Source: Pirellulales bacterium (lineage in GTDB: Bacteria; Planctomycetota; Planctomycetia; Pirellulales; JAICIG01). From it: a stretch of DNA of 39,467 bases. The notes under the pieces were generated by a model. It worked only from the letters and a program-made list of their open reading frames with translations, was not told where the DNA came from and made no database searches. Positions 6,491-14,361 of this stretch are shown here, piece by piece (the stretch's first letter is position 1; the number at the start of each line of letters is the position of its first letter). The stretch covers positions 1 through 39,467 of the forward strand of contig JAICLL010000045.1 in the NCBI GenBank assembly GCA_025927475.1, in the 5' to 3' direction. The position numbers and the translations under genes are program-made.

Positions 6491-8112
6491 ACCGACGATC
6501 GTTCATTCGCAAGCTGATTTATTTGTCGTTGATTTTGGCGCTGCTGGTGCCGCTGTCGTATTTCAGCCAGCCGGCGACTGTGGCGGTGGGAAACCAGCCC
6601 AACGCCGGCGACAACGCGGGAGGCAAACTGGCCCGCATGCGGGCCGAATACGGCATCAGCCAGGCGAACCTAGGCGAGATCGACCCGGCGGGCGAAACCA
6701 TCAAGCTGGCCACGCTCGGCCTGCGCGGCGTCGCGGCCAACCTGCTCTGGGAAAAAGCCAACACCGCCAAGATGAAAGAAGACTGGGAAGGCGTGCAGGC
6801 CACGCTCGACCAGTTGGCCAAGCTCGAACCGCATTTCATCAGCGTCTGGCGCTATCAGGCATGGAACGTTTCGTACAACATCGCGGTGGAGTTCGACGAT
6901 TACCATCAGCGCTATTTCTGGATCAAGGAAGGCATTAAGTATTTGCGGAAGGGTTCGCGATACAACGAGTTGGAGCCGCGGCTGATTTACGATGTTGGGT
7001 GGTTTACGGGCCACAAGATCGGCGTCGCCGACGAGAAGCACCAATATCGCGAGCTGTTTCGCATCGATGACGATGAAGAATTTCCCGACCATCGCCAGCG
7101 ACCTCAAAACCGGCGTGACAATTGGCTGGTGGGACAAGAGTATTTTGAAGAGGCCATCGCCCTGGTCGAAGACCGCGGGGCGTCGATCCACGCCATGAAT
7201 CCGTTTGTGTTCTTCAGCGAGCCGGCCATGTGCCAGATCGATTATGCCATCGCCTTACAAGAAGACGGTGTGTTTGAAGAGAAAGCCCGTGTGGCCTGGA
7301 CCGATGCCGACGATCGCTGGACCAAATTCGGCCTGCGCGACATGCCGACCAGCGATCATTTTATCATTCGTCTGGCGGAATACGAAGCGGTCCAGGAGCG
7401 AAAAGCCAAGACGATCGAGCAGCTCGATGCGCTATCGCCCGACCTGCGCGACAAGATGGTGGCGGAAAAACGAAACAAGCTTTCCGCGGAAGAGCAGGCC
7501 GCCCTTGACACTCCGCCCGCCTCGCGCACCGAGGAAGAACACCGGCTGGTCGCCGACGCCTCGATGAAGATCTTCGTGCGGCATGATGAGCTCGCCAATC
7601 GTGTCGATCAGGCGCACCGCGTGCAAGCCAAGGACCTTGCGGCTGAGGCAGCGCGACTGGAGTTGCTGGCCACCGTGATTCAGCGCGACCGCGACGTAGT
7701 CAATTACACCTATTGGCGGAATCGTTGCAGAATGGAAAAGAGCGAGTCGGCGCTTGAAGCGCGGCGGCTCATGCACCAGGCCAAGGCCGATTACGACGAA
7801 ACGCGCATCGACCTAGCCCGCCAGGAATACGAAGAGGCGTTTACGCATTGGAAGAAAACGATCGACGAATTTCCGTATTTTGTCGACGACGCCATTGGTG
7901 GCGAGACCATCCACCAGGCCCTCGCCGGCTATGCGGACGTACTGAAACAACTTGACCAACCTTTTCCGCGCGATTTTATCTTGAAGGACGTGCTCTTTTC
8001 GGCAATGCGCCGCAATCCTCAGGCCTTGCCGATGGAATATTTGCGGGCCTCGTTTGAAGACGCGCCCGTGCCGCCCCGCCCGCCCGGCGGGCCGCCGGGA
8101 CCGGGCGCCTAG
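6487..8112 (+). CDS. Membrane-anchored helical (TPR-like) protein of the ABC operon
   Basis: The start overlaps the permease stop as ATGA, so the gene is very likely co-translated with it. The 541-residue product has one N-terminal hydrophobic anchor (LIYLSLILALLVPLSYF, about residues 11-27). The rest is soluble and probably extracytoplasmic. Residues about 78-165 look like TPR-type helical hairpins (LRGVAANLLWEKANTAKMKE, QATLDQLAKLEPHFISVWRY). A charged, coiled-coil-prone section follows around 300-430. The tail is Pro/Gly-rich (PPRPPGGPPGPGA). I assign no biochemical function. By context it is an accessory subunit or substrate-handling partner of the exporter; that is inference from gene order. 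Confidence 0.8.
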   Translation: MNRRSFIRKLIYLSLILALLVPLSYFSQPATVAVGNQPNAGDNAGGKLARMRAEYGISQANLGEIDPAGETIKLATLGLRGVAANLLWEKANTAKMKEDWEGVQATLDQLAKLEPHFISVWRYQAWNVSYNIAVEFDDYHQRYFWIKEGIKYLRKGSRYNELEPRLIYDVGWFTGHKIGVADEKHQYRELFRIDDDEEFPDHRQRPQNRRDNWLVGQEYFEEAIALVEDRGASIHAMNPFVFFSEPAMCQIDYAIALQEDGVFEEKARVAWTDADDRWTKFGLRDMPTSDHFIIRLAEYEAVQERKAKTIEQLDALSPDLRDKMVAEKRNKLSAEEQAALDTPPASRTEEEHRLVADASMKIFVRHDELANRVDQAHRVQAKDLAAEAARLELLATVIQRDRDVVNYTYWRNRCRMEKSESALEARRLMHQAKADYDETRIDLARQEYEEAFTHWKKTIDEFPYFVDDAIGGETIHQALAGYADVLKQLDQPFPRDFILKDVLFSAMRRNPQALPMEYLRASFEDAPVPPRPPGGPPGPGA

Positions 8113-8114
8113 AT

Positions 8115-8960
8115 TCATTCCGGCTCGGGGGTGGGCACCGACTTGCCGTAAAATCTCGTCAGGTCGATGCCGCCGCGCTGCTCTTCTTCCAGCAGTTTCA
8201 GGCGCATCTCGACGCGCTCCAGACGCCGCGAGAGCATTGGCAGCAGCAGGCGGCTTTCGTCGGCCGGTTTGAGGCGCGGCACGTGCGGATAATTGAGGTG
8301 CCGCTCGAGCGAGGCAAACAGCAACAGCGGATCGCGGCGCCGATTGGCCAAGGCGATCTTCCCCTCCTTCTCGCCAAACAGCACCGGCTTTTCCGGCCCG
8401 GCAGGATCGAGGCCCTGCCGTTGCCGGGTTGAAACATAGTGCGCGCTGCGCACATAAATCATGTCGGCCAGATCGACCAGGCCGACTTGCCGCCGCACCG
8501 TGATGATCCATTCGCGCCAAGCGTCGTCGAAGAGCGGATCGGCGGCCACGGCGTCGAGCCCCTTGTCGTAGCCCAGCCGGTTGCGGCAGAGCGACTCGAA
8601 CTGGTACAGAAAGATTCCTTGTCGCGTGGCGCCTTCGGCGCGGTACCGCGCCTCGCGCTCCAGAATCTCTAGCGCCACGCCGAAGTCGAACTTGCCGCGC
8701 TCGCGTTCGGCTTCGCCGATCACAAAACTCTGAAACGGCGTGAAATAGTGGGCCAGCTTCGCCATGGCAGGCCCAAACACGCCGCTATGGCGCAGCTCGA
8801 CCCGCATAAAATCCAGCGCCATCGGCAGCTTGGTGGTCGAGAGGATTTCTTCACGCAGCGTCACGAGCAGCTCCTGAGCCGACATGTTTTGGCCCAGGCG
8901 TTCGCGCAGCACGCGAAAGAAATAGGCCTGTTCGACGTATTCTTCGCGTTCGAGCAACAT
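8115..8960 (-). CDS. Unknown helical protein, 281 residues
   Basis: I do not recognise the family. The protein is rich in Arg, Glu and Leu, soluble, without signal peptide or membrane segment, and predicted mostly helical (REEYVEQAYFFRVLRERLGQ near the N-terminus, LERVEMRLKLLEEEQRGG near the C-terminus). The middle has FDFGVALEILEREARYRAEG and a conserved-looking RNRLGYDKGLDAVAADPLFD. I start it at Met 8960. The frame can be extended to 9077, but that part reads interspersed repeat DNA (TVAPALVAGIWLGSRAPAWV). It is convergent with the ABC operon (stops 2 bp apart) and divergent from ribBA. Confidence 0.75.
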   Translation of the reverse strand: MLLEREEYVEQAYFFRVLRERLGQNMSAQELLVTLREEILSTTKLPMALDFMRVELRHSGVFGPAMAKLAHYFTPFQSFVIGEAERERGKFDFGVALEILEREARYRAEGATRQGIFLYQFESLCRNRLGYDKGLDAVAADPLFDDAWREWIITVRRQVGLVDLADMIYVRSAHYVSTRQRQGLDPAGPEKPVLFGEKEGKIALANRRRDPLLLFASLERHLNYPHVPRLKPADESRLLLPMLSRRLERVEMRLKLLEEEQRGGIDLTRFYGKSVPTPEPE

Positions 8961-9195
8961 GGGTGAGTGGCTGGGGACTAGTGGTGAGTGGCGAGTGGTG
9001 CGCACCCATGCCGGCGCGCGAGAACCGAGCCATATGCCGGCCACAAGGGCCGGGGCTACCGTGTGGGCGTCGACCACCTATAATCAAATCATAGCAAACG
9101 GTCGGAACGTATGTAGGCAAGCCGTTAGCCGGGGCATCGCCAAGGCTCTGCCCCCAGCTCGCAGCCCCCAGCCCCCAGCCCCCAGCCACCCACCT
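8961..9195. repeat. Repeat-rich divergent spacer between the unknown gene and ribBA
   Basis: It holds GTGAGTGG-type simple repeats (8963-8998), a GGCCACAAGGGCCGGGGCTACC element (9039-9060; given by ends GGCC and TACC), an AT-rich patch with TATAAT at 9079-9084 and TATGAT on the other strand at 9093-9088, a 24-bp repeat at 9131-9154, and a tandem run of CCCCCAG units (about 9151-9184). Each flanking frame extends artificially through it. The AT-rich patch is the likeliest site for divergent promoters, though neither -10 has a good -35. Confidence 0.6.
9131..9154. repeat. 24-bp GGGGCATCGC..GCCCC repeat, copy 1
   Basis: It begins GGGGCATCGCCAAGG and ends CTCTGCCCC, with inverted ends GGGGCA/TGCCCC. 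Near-identical 24-bp copies are at 25109-25132 and, in the opposite orientation, at 31086-31109. All three are intergenic. Confidence 0.75.
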
Positions 9196-10416
9196 GTGCC
9201 CCTGCCTTACTCCACCATCGACGCCGCCATTGCCGCCTTCGCCCGAGGTCAGATCGTCATCGTGGTCGATGCCGAAGATCGCGAAAACGAGGGCGATTTC
9301 ATCTGCGCGGCCGAGAAGGTCACGCCCGAGCTGGTCAACTTCATGCTTAAGCATGGACGCGGTCAGGTGTGCGCGCCGGTGTTGCCAGAGGTTTGCGAGC
9401 GGCTGAAACTGGCGCCGATGGTCGATCAGAATACGGCGCCGCTGCGCACGGCGTTTACCGTGGCAGTCGATCATCGCACCGCCCGAACGGGCATCACGGC
9501 CCAGGAAAAATCGACCACCATTCAGGCGCTGATCGACCCGCGCAGCCAGCCGGCAGATTTTGTGCGGCCCGGTCACATGTATCCCATCACGGCCAAGGAA
9601 GGCGGCGTATTGCGACGGGCGGGTCATACCGAGGCGGCCATCGACCTGGCGCGGTTGGCCGGTCTCTATCCAGCCGGTGTGCTTTGCGAGATTCTCGACG
9701 ACAGCGGCGACAGGGCCGATCGCGACGGTCTGCACGAGCTGGCACGGCTGCATCAGCTTGAGATTATTACCATTGAAGATCTGATCCGCTATCGCCGCGC
9801 CCGCGAAAAGCTGGTCTTTCGCCAGGCGGAGTGCCGGCTTCCCATGCTCTATGGCCCGGCCACGCTTGTTTATTATGGTGTTCGCTATGAGCCTCAAGAA
9901 CCGTTCGCCCTGGTGTTTGGCACTCCCACGGCGGTGGCGGCGCCGCTGGTGCGGTTGCATTCCTCGTGCGTCACCGGCGACCTGCTCAACTCACTGCGTT
10001 GCGATTGCGGCGACCAACTGCGGATGGCCCTGGAGATGATCCAGCAAGAGGGAACCGGCGTGTTGATCTATCTGCCGCAGGAAGGCCGCGGCATTGGCCT
10101 GGCGCAGAAGATCAAGGCGTATGGCCTGCAAGACCGCGGTCTCGACACCGTCGAAGCCAATGTGGCCCTGGGGTTCAAGGCCGACATGCGCGATTACGGC
10201 GTGGGCATTCAGATTCTCAAAGATTTGGGTCTCAACCGCGTGCGGCTGTTGACCAACAATCCGAAAAAAACCGACGCCTTCATTTACGACGGCTTCGACT
10301 TGGAGGTGGTCGGTCAGGTGCCGATTGTGGCGCCGGTGAACGAACACAACGCCCGCTATCTGGCCACGAAGCGCGAGAAGCTCGGGCATCAGCTTCCGCC
10401 TGCGGTGGCCGAGTGA
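9196..10416 (+). CDS. ribBA: Bifunctional DHBP synthase / GTP cyclohydrolase II
   Basis: It catalyses two entry steps of riboflavin synthesis: ribulose 5-phosphate to 3,4-dihydroxy-2-butanone 4-phosphate (N-terminal half), and GTP ring opening (C-terminal half). The RibB part shows [26 protein letters not shown] and [20 protein letters not shown]. The RibA part shows the zinc ligands in [19 protein letters not shown], then [20 protein letters not shown] and LLTNNPKK. Both domains look intact. I start at GTG 9196 (protein begins [15 protein letters not shown]), which matches family N-termini. The 79 further codons upstream to 8959 are repeat DNA. No Shine-Dalgarno sequence is visible before the GTG, and I see no FMN riboswitch upstream. 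The aminotransferase gene follows 69 bp downstream. Confidence 0.95.
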   Translation: MPLPYSTIDAAIAAFARGQIVIVVDAEDRENEGDFICAAEKVTPELVNFMLKHGRGQVCAPVLPEVCERLKLAPMVDQNTAPLRTAFTVAVDHRTARTGITAQEKSTTIQALIDPRSQPADFVRPGHMYPITAKEGGVLRRAGHTEAAIDLARLAGLYPAGVLCEILDDSGDRADRDGLHELARLHQLEIITIEDLIRYRRAREKLVFRQAECRLPMLYGPATLVYYGVRYEPQEPFALVFGTPTAVAAPLVRLHSSCVTGDLLNSLRCDCGDQLRMALEMIQQEGTGVLIYLPQEGRGIGLAQKIKAYGLQDRGLDTVEANVALGFKADMRDYGVGIQILKDLGLNRVRLLTNNPKKTDAFIYDGFDLEVVGQVPIVAPVNEHNARYLATKREKLGHQLPPAVAE

Positions 10417-10485
10417 TGCCAGGGCGCCCCGGATACTCGGTCATAACTCAATACACGGGTGATGAACCACGAAGGAGAAACGATT

Positions 10486-11859
10486 GTGAACTTCAGCGAT
10501 TCGCGGATTGTGGCGGAGTATCGCCGCCGCACGCCCGGCTCGGCGGAACTGGCAAAGCAGGCCGCCGCGGTCTTTCCCGGCGGCGTGACGCACGACGGCC
10601 GCATTCTCGAACCTTATCCGCTCTACGTCGATCGAGCGGCCGGCTCGCGCAAATGGGACGTCGACGGCCATGAATACGTCGATTACACCGGCGGCCACGG
10701 CGCGCTGCTGTTGGGCCACAATCATCCGCGGGTGGTCGAAGCCGTGCATCGGCAACTCGATCGCGGCACGCATTTCGGCTCCTGCCACGCGGCGGAGATC
10801 CGCTGGGGCGAATGGGTCGAACGGCTGGTGCCTTCCGCCGAGCGCGTGCGTTTCACCAGTTCGGGCACCGAAGCCACCATGATGGCCATGCGGCTGGCCC
10901 GTGCCTTTACCGGCAAGCCCAAAGTGCTGCGGTTTCTAGGGCATTTCCACGGCTGGCACGATCATGCCGCGTTTGGCGTCGGTTCACATTTCGACGGCAC
11001 ACCCACGCCCGGCGTGCTGGCCGAGGTGGCCGGCAACGTGGTGTTGGCGCCGCCGGGCAATCTGGCGGGCACGCGGGCTGTGCTCGATCAGCATCCCGAC
11101 ATTGCGGCGGCCATCATCGAGCCGACCGGGGCAAGTTGGGGCCAGGTGCCGGTGCTGAAAGATTTTTTAGTTGGCCTGCGCGAACTGACCGCCCAGCGGG
11201 GCGTGCAGTTGATCTTTGACGAAGTCATCAGCGGTTTTCGCTGCGCGCCCGGTGGCGCCCAAGAGTGTTATGACGTTCGCCCCGACTTGACCACGCTGGC
11301 CAAGATTCTGGCAGGCGGACTGCCCGGCGGCGCCGTCGTGGGCCGCAAAGACATTCTCGACGCGCTCGACATGCAGCAGTCGGCCGCCAGCGGACGCGAG
11401 AAAGTTCCGCATCAGGGCACGTTCAACGCCAACCCGCTTTCGGCCGTCGCCGGCGCCACCACGCTGGAGATTGTCGGCGGCACCGATGTCTGCCAGCGGG
11501 CCAACGACTACGCCGCCCGGCTCCGCGAAGAACTCAGCCGAGTGCTCCGCGACGACCATGTGCCTTGGGCCGTGTACGGCTCGTTCTCCGGGTTTCACAT
11601 TTTCACCAACCCCCAGAAGCTCGACATCACCGCCGCCGACATCGAGGCGGGCAAGCACGATTACCGCGTGCTGAAGGCCGCGGTGCCCCGTTCGCTCGCT
11701 ACCAAGTTGCGGCTGGGCATGATGATTCACGGCGTCGAGATTTTTTCGTGGCCTGGCGGTCCAACCTCAGCCGTGCACACCGACGACGACCTGCGCCAAA
11801 CCGCCGACGCCTTCCGTCGGACGCTGAAGATGTTGCGCGAGGAAGGCGAAATTGCGTGA
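10486..11859 (+). CDS. Class-III PLP aminotransferase, glutamate-1-semialdehyde aminomutase-like
   Basis: The protein is a fold-type I PLP enzyme related to HemL. It shows the FPGGVTHDGRILEPYPLYV start region, RFTSSGTEATMMAMRLARA (PLP phosphate loop), FLGHFHGWHDHA, the FDEVISGFR motif with the PLP-contacting Asp, and TLAKILAGGLPGGAVVGRK with the Schiff-base lysine. Several positions differ from true HemL (THDGRI instead of NSPVRAF), so it may act on another amino-keto substrate; a second, genuine hemL may exist elsewhere. I start at GTG 10486 because AGGAG lies 8 bases before it; ATG 10462 would add eight residues. Its stop overlaps the LRR gene (GTGA). Confidence 0.85.
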   Translation: MNFSDSRIVAEYRRRTPGSAELAKQAAAVFPGGVTHDGRILEPYPLYVDRAAGSRKWDVDGHEYVDYTGGHGALLLGHNHPRVVEAVHRQLDRGTHFGSCHAAEIRWGEWVERLVPSAERVRFTSSGTEATMMAMRLARAFTGKPKVLRFLGHFHGWHDHAAFGVGSHFDGTPTPGVLAEVAGNVVLAPPGNLAGTRAVLDQHPDIAAAIIEPTGASWGQVPVLKDFLVGLRELTAQRGVQLIFDEVISGFRCAPGGAQECYDVRPDLTTLAKILAGGLPGGAVVGRKDILDALDMQQSAASGREKVPHQGTFNANPLSAVAGATTLEIVGGTDVCQRANDYAARLREELSRVLRDDHVPWAVYGSFSGFHIFTNPQKLDITAADIEAGKHDYRVLKAAVPRSLATKLRLGMMIHGVEIFSWPGGPTSAVHTDDDLRQTADAFRRTLKMLREEGEIA

Positions 11860-12614
11860 CGCGGCGGTGGTTCCAGTTCCGCTTGAGTTGGCTGCTGATT
11901 GCGGTAACCTGCATCAGCGTTTGGCTCGGCGTCTGGGTTCACCGATCGCGGAGGCAGCGTGATGCCATTACGGCGCTCCGCAATGCGGATGATGGCGTTT
12001 CCATCGAATACGACTTTGAAGATGCGAGGCCAAACTCGACTTCCGGAATTCTGCCACCGCCGAGGCCCCCCGGACCAAACTGGCTGCGCGAACTCGCCGG
12101 CATCGACTTTGTCGCTGACGTGGTCAGGGTGAATACTTTCGGCTGGCAATTGTCGAACGGCTCGGCGTTCACCGACGCCGACGCGAATCTTCTCGGCGCC
12201 TTTCCGAAGCTGAAGCATCTTCGCCTGGACCAAGTCGATGTCACCGACCGCGGTCTGGATCGCGTTGCGAAGTTGCACGCGCTCGAGACGCTCTATTTAC
12301 GGCATCTTCCAGTTACTGACGCTGGTATCGAACGGCTCACCGGCCTACCGGGGCTTAACTTTTGCGTACTCGATTGCCACAGCGTTACTGAAACAGGTTT
12401 GAAGCATCTATCCAAACTGCCCGCTCTGCGGTTTCTCGACTTGCGCACGACGCCGGTCACCGATGCTGGGCTATTGCGGCTCGCCGCCTCTCAATCGCTG
12501 CGAGAAATCATCGTATCCGGTGACCAATTGACGCCGGCAGGCATCGCAGCCTTTCGCCAGGCCGCGCCTGCCTGCAAATTATCGGTTCGACCTGCGTCGG
12601 TGTCGCGCAATTAG
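11856..12614 (+). CDS. Membrane-anchored leucine-rich-repeat protein
   Basis: The GTG start overlaps the aminotransferase stop (GTGA), with GGAAGG upstream. The 252-residue product begins TRRWFQFRLSWLLIAVTCIS, a start typical of a widespread planctomycete protein type, with one membrane helix (about residues 9-29). After a linker of about 80 residues come leucine-rich repeats of about 24 residues (FPKLKHLRLDQVDVTDRGLD, HALETLYLRHLPVTDAGIER, PALRFLDLRTTPVTDAGLLR). LRRs usually mediate protein binding. The partner and function are unknown. The longer frame back to 11565 overlaps the aminotransferase and is spurious. Confidence 0.85.
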   Translation: MTRRWFQFRLSWLLIAVTCISVWLGVWVHRSRRQRDAITALRNADDGVSIEYDFEDARPNSTSGILPPPRPPGPNWLRELAGIDFVADVVRVNTFGWQLSNGSAFTDADANLLGAFPKLKHLRLDQVDVTDRGLDRVAKLHALETLYLRHLPVTDAGIERLTGLPGLNFCVLDCHSVTETGLKHLSKLPALRFLDLRTTPVTDAGLLRLAASQSLREIIVSGDQLTPAGIAAFRQAAPACKLSVRPASVSRN

Positions 12615-12946
12615 CTCGTGGATCGCAGGAACTAACTCGGTCGGAACCATCATGGCCATCGAAGGGCTGGGCCGGGACCTCGCTAACGCATTTTGATGTT
12701 GCGCCTCTCCGATATTTCGCCGCGGAGCGGCGCGCGGAGTTTAGCCGTGGGCGCCAGCCCGCGGTCAAGTCCAGGCGACATCCCCAGAGCCGCGGAGCGG
12801 CGACGGAGCACCGCGAGTTATTCCCGCCGCCACTCCGTGGCTTCCGCAATGTGTGGCTTCCGCAATGTATCGCCCGTTTTCCGCGGGCTGGCGCCCACGG
12901 CTAAACTCCGTTGCCCCTCCGGGGCAGTCAGAATCGCAACATCAAA
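12615..12946. other. Gene-free spacer made largely of repeats
   Basis: This 332-bp gap separates the convergent LRR and ceramidase-like genes. It contains a 176-bp inverted-repeat element (12735-12910), two copies of GCCGCGGAGCGGCG (12719-12732 and 12789-12802) and a perfect 16-bp tandem duplication GTGGCTTCCGCAATGT (12837-12852 and 12853-12868). No convincing coding frame or RNA gene is visible. Confidence 0.7.
12735..12910. mobile_element. MITE-like element with perfect 30-bp terminal inverted repeats
   Basis: Positions 12735-12764 (starting CGGAGTTTAGCCGTGGGCGC) are the exact reverse complement of 12881-12910, with 116 bp between them. The match stops sharply on both sides. There is no transposase frame inside, and no clear target-site duplication was found. 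It is either a non-autonomous element or a large hairpin serving as a bidirectional terminator between convergent genes. Confidence 0.65.
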
Positions 12947-14320
12947 CTAACGCGTCGGGCTTCCAGGGGCGCGGGCATCGTTTATCTGCTCATGCACCTG
13001 TTTCACGATCAACTCTTCCACGTCCGGCGCCCAGATGGTGGGCAGCCCGTAATAGACCATCGCGCCGCCGCCTTCATAGCCGCCTTCGGCCAGCACCCGG
13101 CGCGAAGGAATATAGGCCATCACGTCATTGGTGTATGCGGCCACCCAGGTGCGCCCGCGGCCGAGATCGGCCTTCAGCCGCACTGCATAATCGACCACGA
13201 CCTCGCCGCCTAAGGCAACCAGCCTCACCTCGCGGCCCAGCCGCCAGACCTGCACGGGGTACGGATAGGTGGGGCTAAGCGGCTTGCCGGCATCGACCTG
13301 GCTCAGAAGCTGTCGCGCACGCGCCGCTTCGTATTTATTGCCCGAGGCGGCCTGCTGCTGCAACTCCTCGCGTGTTGGCAAGGCAGCAAACGGAAGCTCG
13401 ATCTCGTGGTAACTGGCGGTCAGGTTTTCTTCGATTGGATGCATCACTCCGGCGAGCACGCGGTCGACGGCCTGGGCCAACTTCTGCCCGTATTGTTGAG
13501 CAAGCGCGGGTTCTCGTCGCGGCACCGGGTTTTGGTCGCCCCCGCAGCCGGCCCAGAACAATGCCGTCAACCCCGGATGCGATTCCTCCAGGGCTGCTTG
13601 CGCGAAGCCGGGATAATCGCCCGACCATTGATAAAAATCGAGCACGGTGGCATGACAGGCATAGCCAAACACGACCGCCATCAGCCGCCGCTGGCCGTCG
13701 CGCACACTGAGCACCGGCACGTCGTGATCGACCGGCCCCGCCAAAAGCCCTCGCTCGCGCAGGCCGGGCACGTCGGCCTCTTTGTTGTTGCGGCGGTTGA
13801 CCGCAAACGTGGCCTGGCCATTGCCCCACGCCAGGCTGCACGGGGCGATGTGCTCGATCGCCTCGCCCACCACGGCAACCAGCTTTTGCTCGAGCGCGGC
13901 GGCATAAGCATCGACCCGTTGGCGCTCGGCGTCGTCCAAGAAATACATCGGCAGATTGCGCCCGACCACCGGCCCACAATGGGTGTGCGAAACCGCCAGC
14001 ATGATTTGCGGCCGCGACAGGCCATATTTCGTTTCGATCGCACCGCACACCGCCACGGAAAGATCGCGCGGAATGCCGACCAGGTCCATCGTCACCAGCG
14101 CGGCGCGGCGACCGGCGGGGTCTTCCAGCACGAGCGCTTTGGCCCACAGGTCGATCATCGTTCCTTCGGCGGGCCGCGTTCGCGCGGCATAACCCGACAT
14201 CCACATTGGCCGCTCGGGCGTGATCTTCACTTTGGCTACTCCGGCTTTCCAGCCATCGGCGGCAGCAGTGAAGGGCGAACCAAGGATGGCCGAAAGGGCG
14301 ACAGACAGAAGCAATTTCAT
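12947..14320 (-). CDS. Secreted neutral/alkaline ceramidase-like hydrolase
   Basis: The 457-residue protein starts with a signal peptide (KLLLSVALSAILGSPFTAAA) and then shows the neutral ceramidase-type fold start GVAKVKITPERPMWMSGYAA. Zinc-site-like motifs are present: SHTHCGPVVGR (first His site), FGYACHATVL (second His), GGEVVVDYAVRLK (Glu) and AYTNDVMAYIPSRRVLAEGG (Tyr region). Characterised members cleave N-acyl linkages of sphingolipids. Many bacterial homologues have unknown substrates, so 'ceramidase-like' is the safe call. The last five residues (GSPTR) and the stop lie in a copy of an interspersed repeat (12950-12965). The cytochrome gene upstream ends 41 bp before its start, suggesting an operon. 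Confidence 0.82.
   Translation of the reverse strand: MKLLLSVALSAILGSPFTAAADGWKAGVAKVKITPERPMWMSGYAARTRPAEGTMIDLWAKALVLEDPAGRRAALVTMDLVGIPRDLSVAVCGAIETKYGLSRPQIMLAVSHTHCGPVVGRNLPMYFLDDAERQRVDAYAAALEQKLVAVVGEAIEHIAPCSLAWGNGQATFAVNRRNNKEADVPGLRERGLLAGPVDHDVPVLSVRDGQRRLMAVVFGYACHATVLDFYQWSGDYPGFAQAALEESHPGLTALFWAGCGGDQNPVPRREPALAQQYGQKLAQAVDRVLAGVMHPIEENLTASYHEIELPFAALPTREELQQQAASGNKYEAARARQLLSQVDAGKPLSPTYPYPVQVWRLGREVRLVALGGEVVVDYAVRLKADLGRGRTWVAAYTNDVMAYIPSRRVLAEGGYEGGGAMVYYGLPTIWAPDVEELIVKQVHEQINDARAPGSPTR
12950..12965. repeat. Half-copy of the ACGCGTCGGGCTTCCA repeat at the ceramidase-like stop
   Basis: The 16 bp are identical to 37715-37730, the right arm of the hairpin behind the PKD gene. 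Here they encode the last residues of the ceramidase-like protein, adjacent to its TAG stop. Confidence 0.6.
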
Positions 14321-14361
14321 GGTGGAGTTTCTCGGAACCCGGAGCTACCTCGCGGCAATCA

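Noticed and set aside
8961..9077. N-terminal extension of the unknown minus-strand protein
   Set aside because: It translates interspersed repeat DNA and clashes with the ribBA upstream region; Met 8960 gives a sensible N-terminus.
9061..9195. Possible FMN riboswitch before ribBA
   Set aside because: The region is repeat and simple-sequence DNA; I find none of the conserved RFN-element blocks.
11565..11855. Upstream part of the LRR frame
   Set aside because: It overlaps the aminotransferase coding sequence; the GTG at 11856 has a good RBS and the expected membrane-anchor start.
12693..12950. Plus-strand frame through the 332-bp spacer
   Set aside because: It is composed of translated repeats (30-bp inverted pair, 16-bp tandem), has no RBS, and runs into the end of the ceramidase-like gene.
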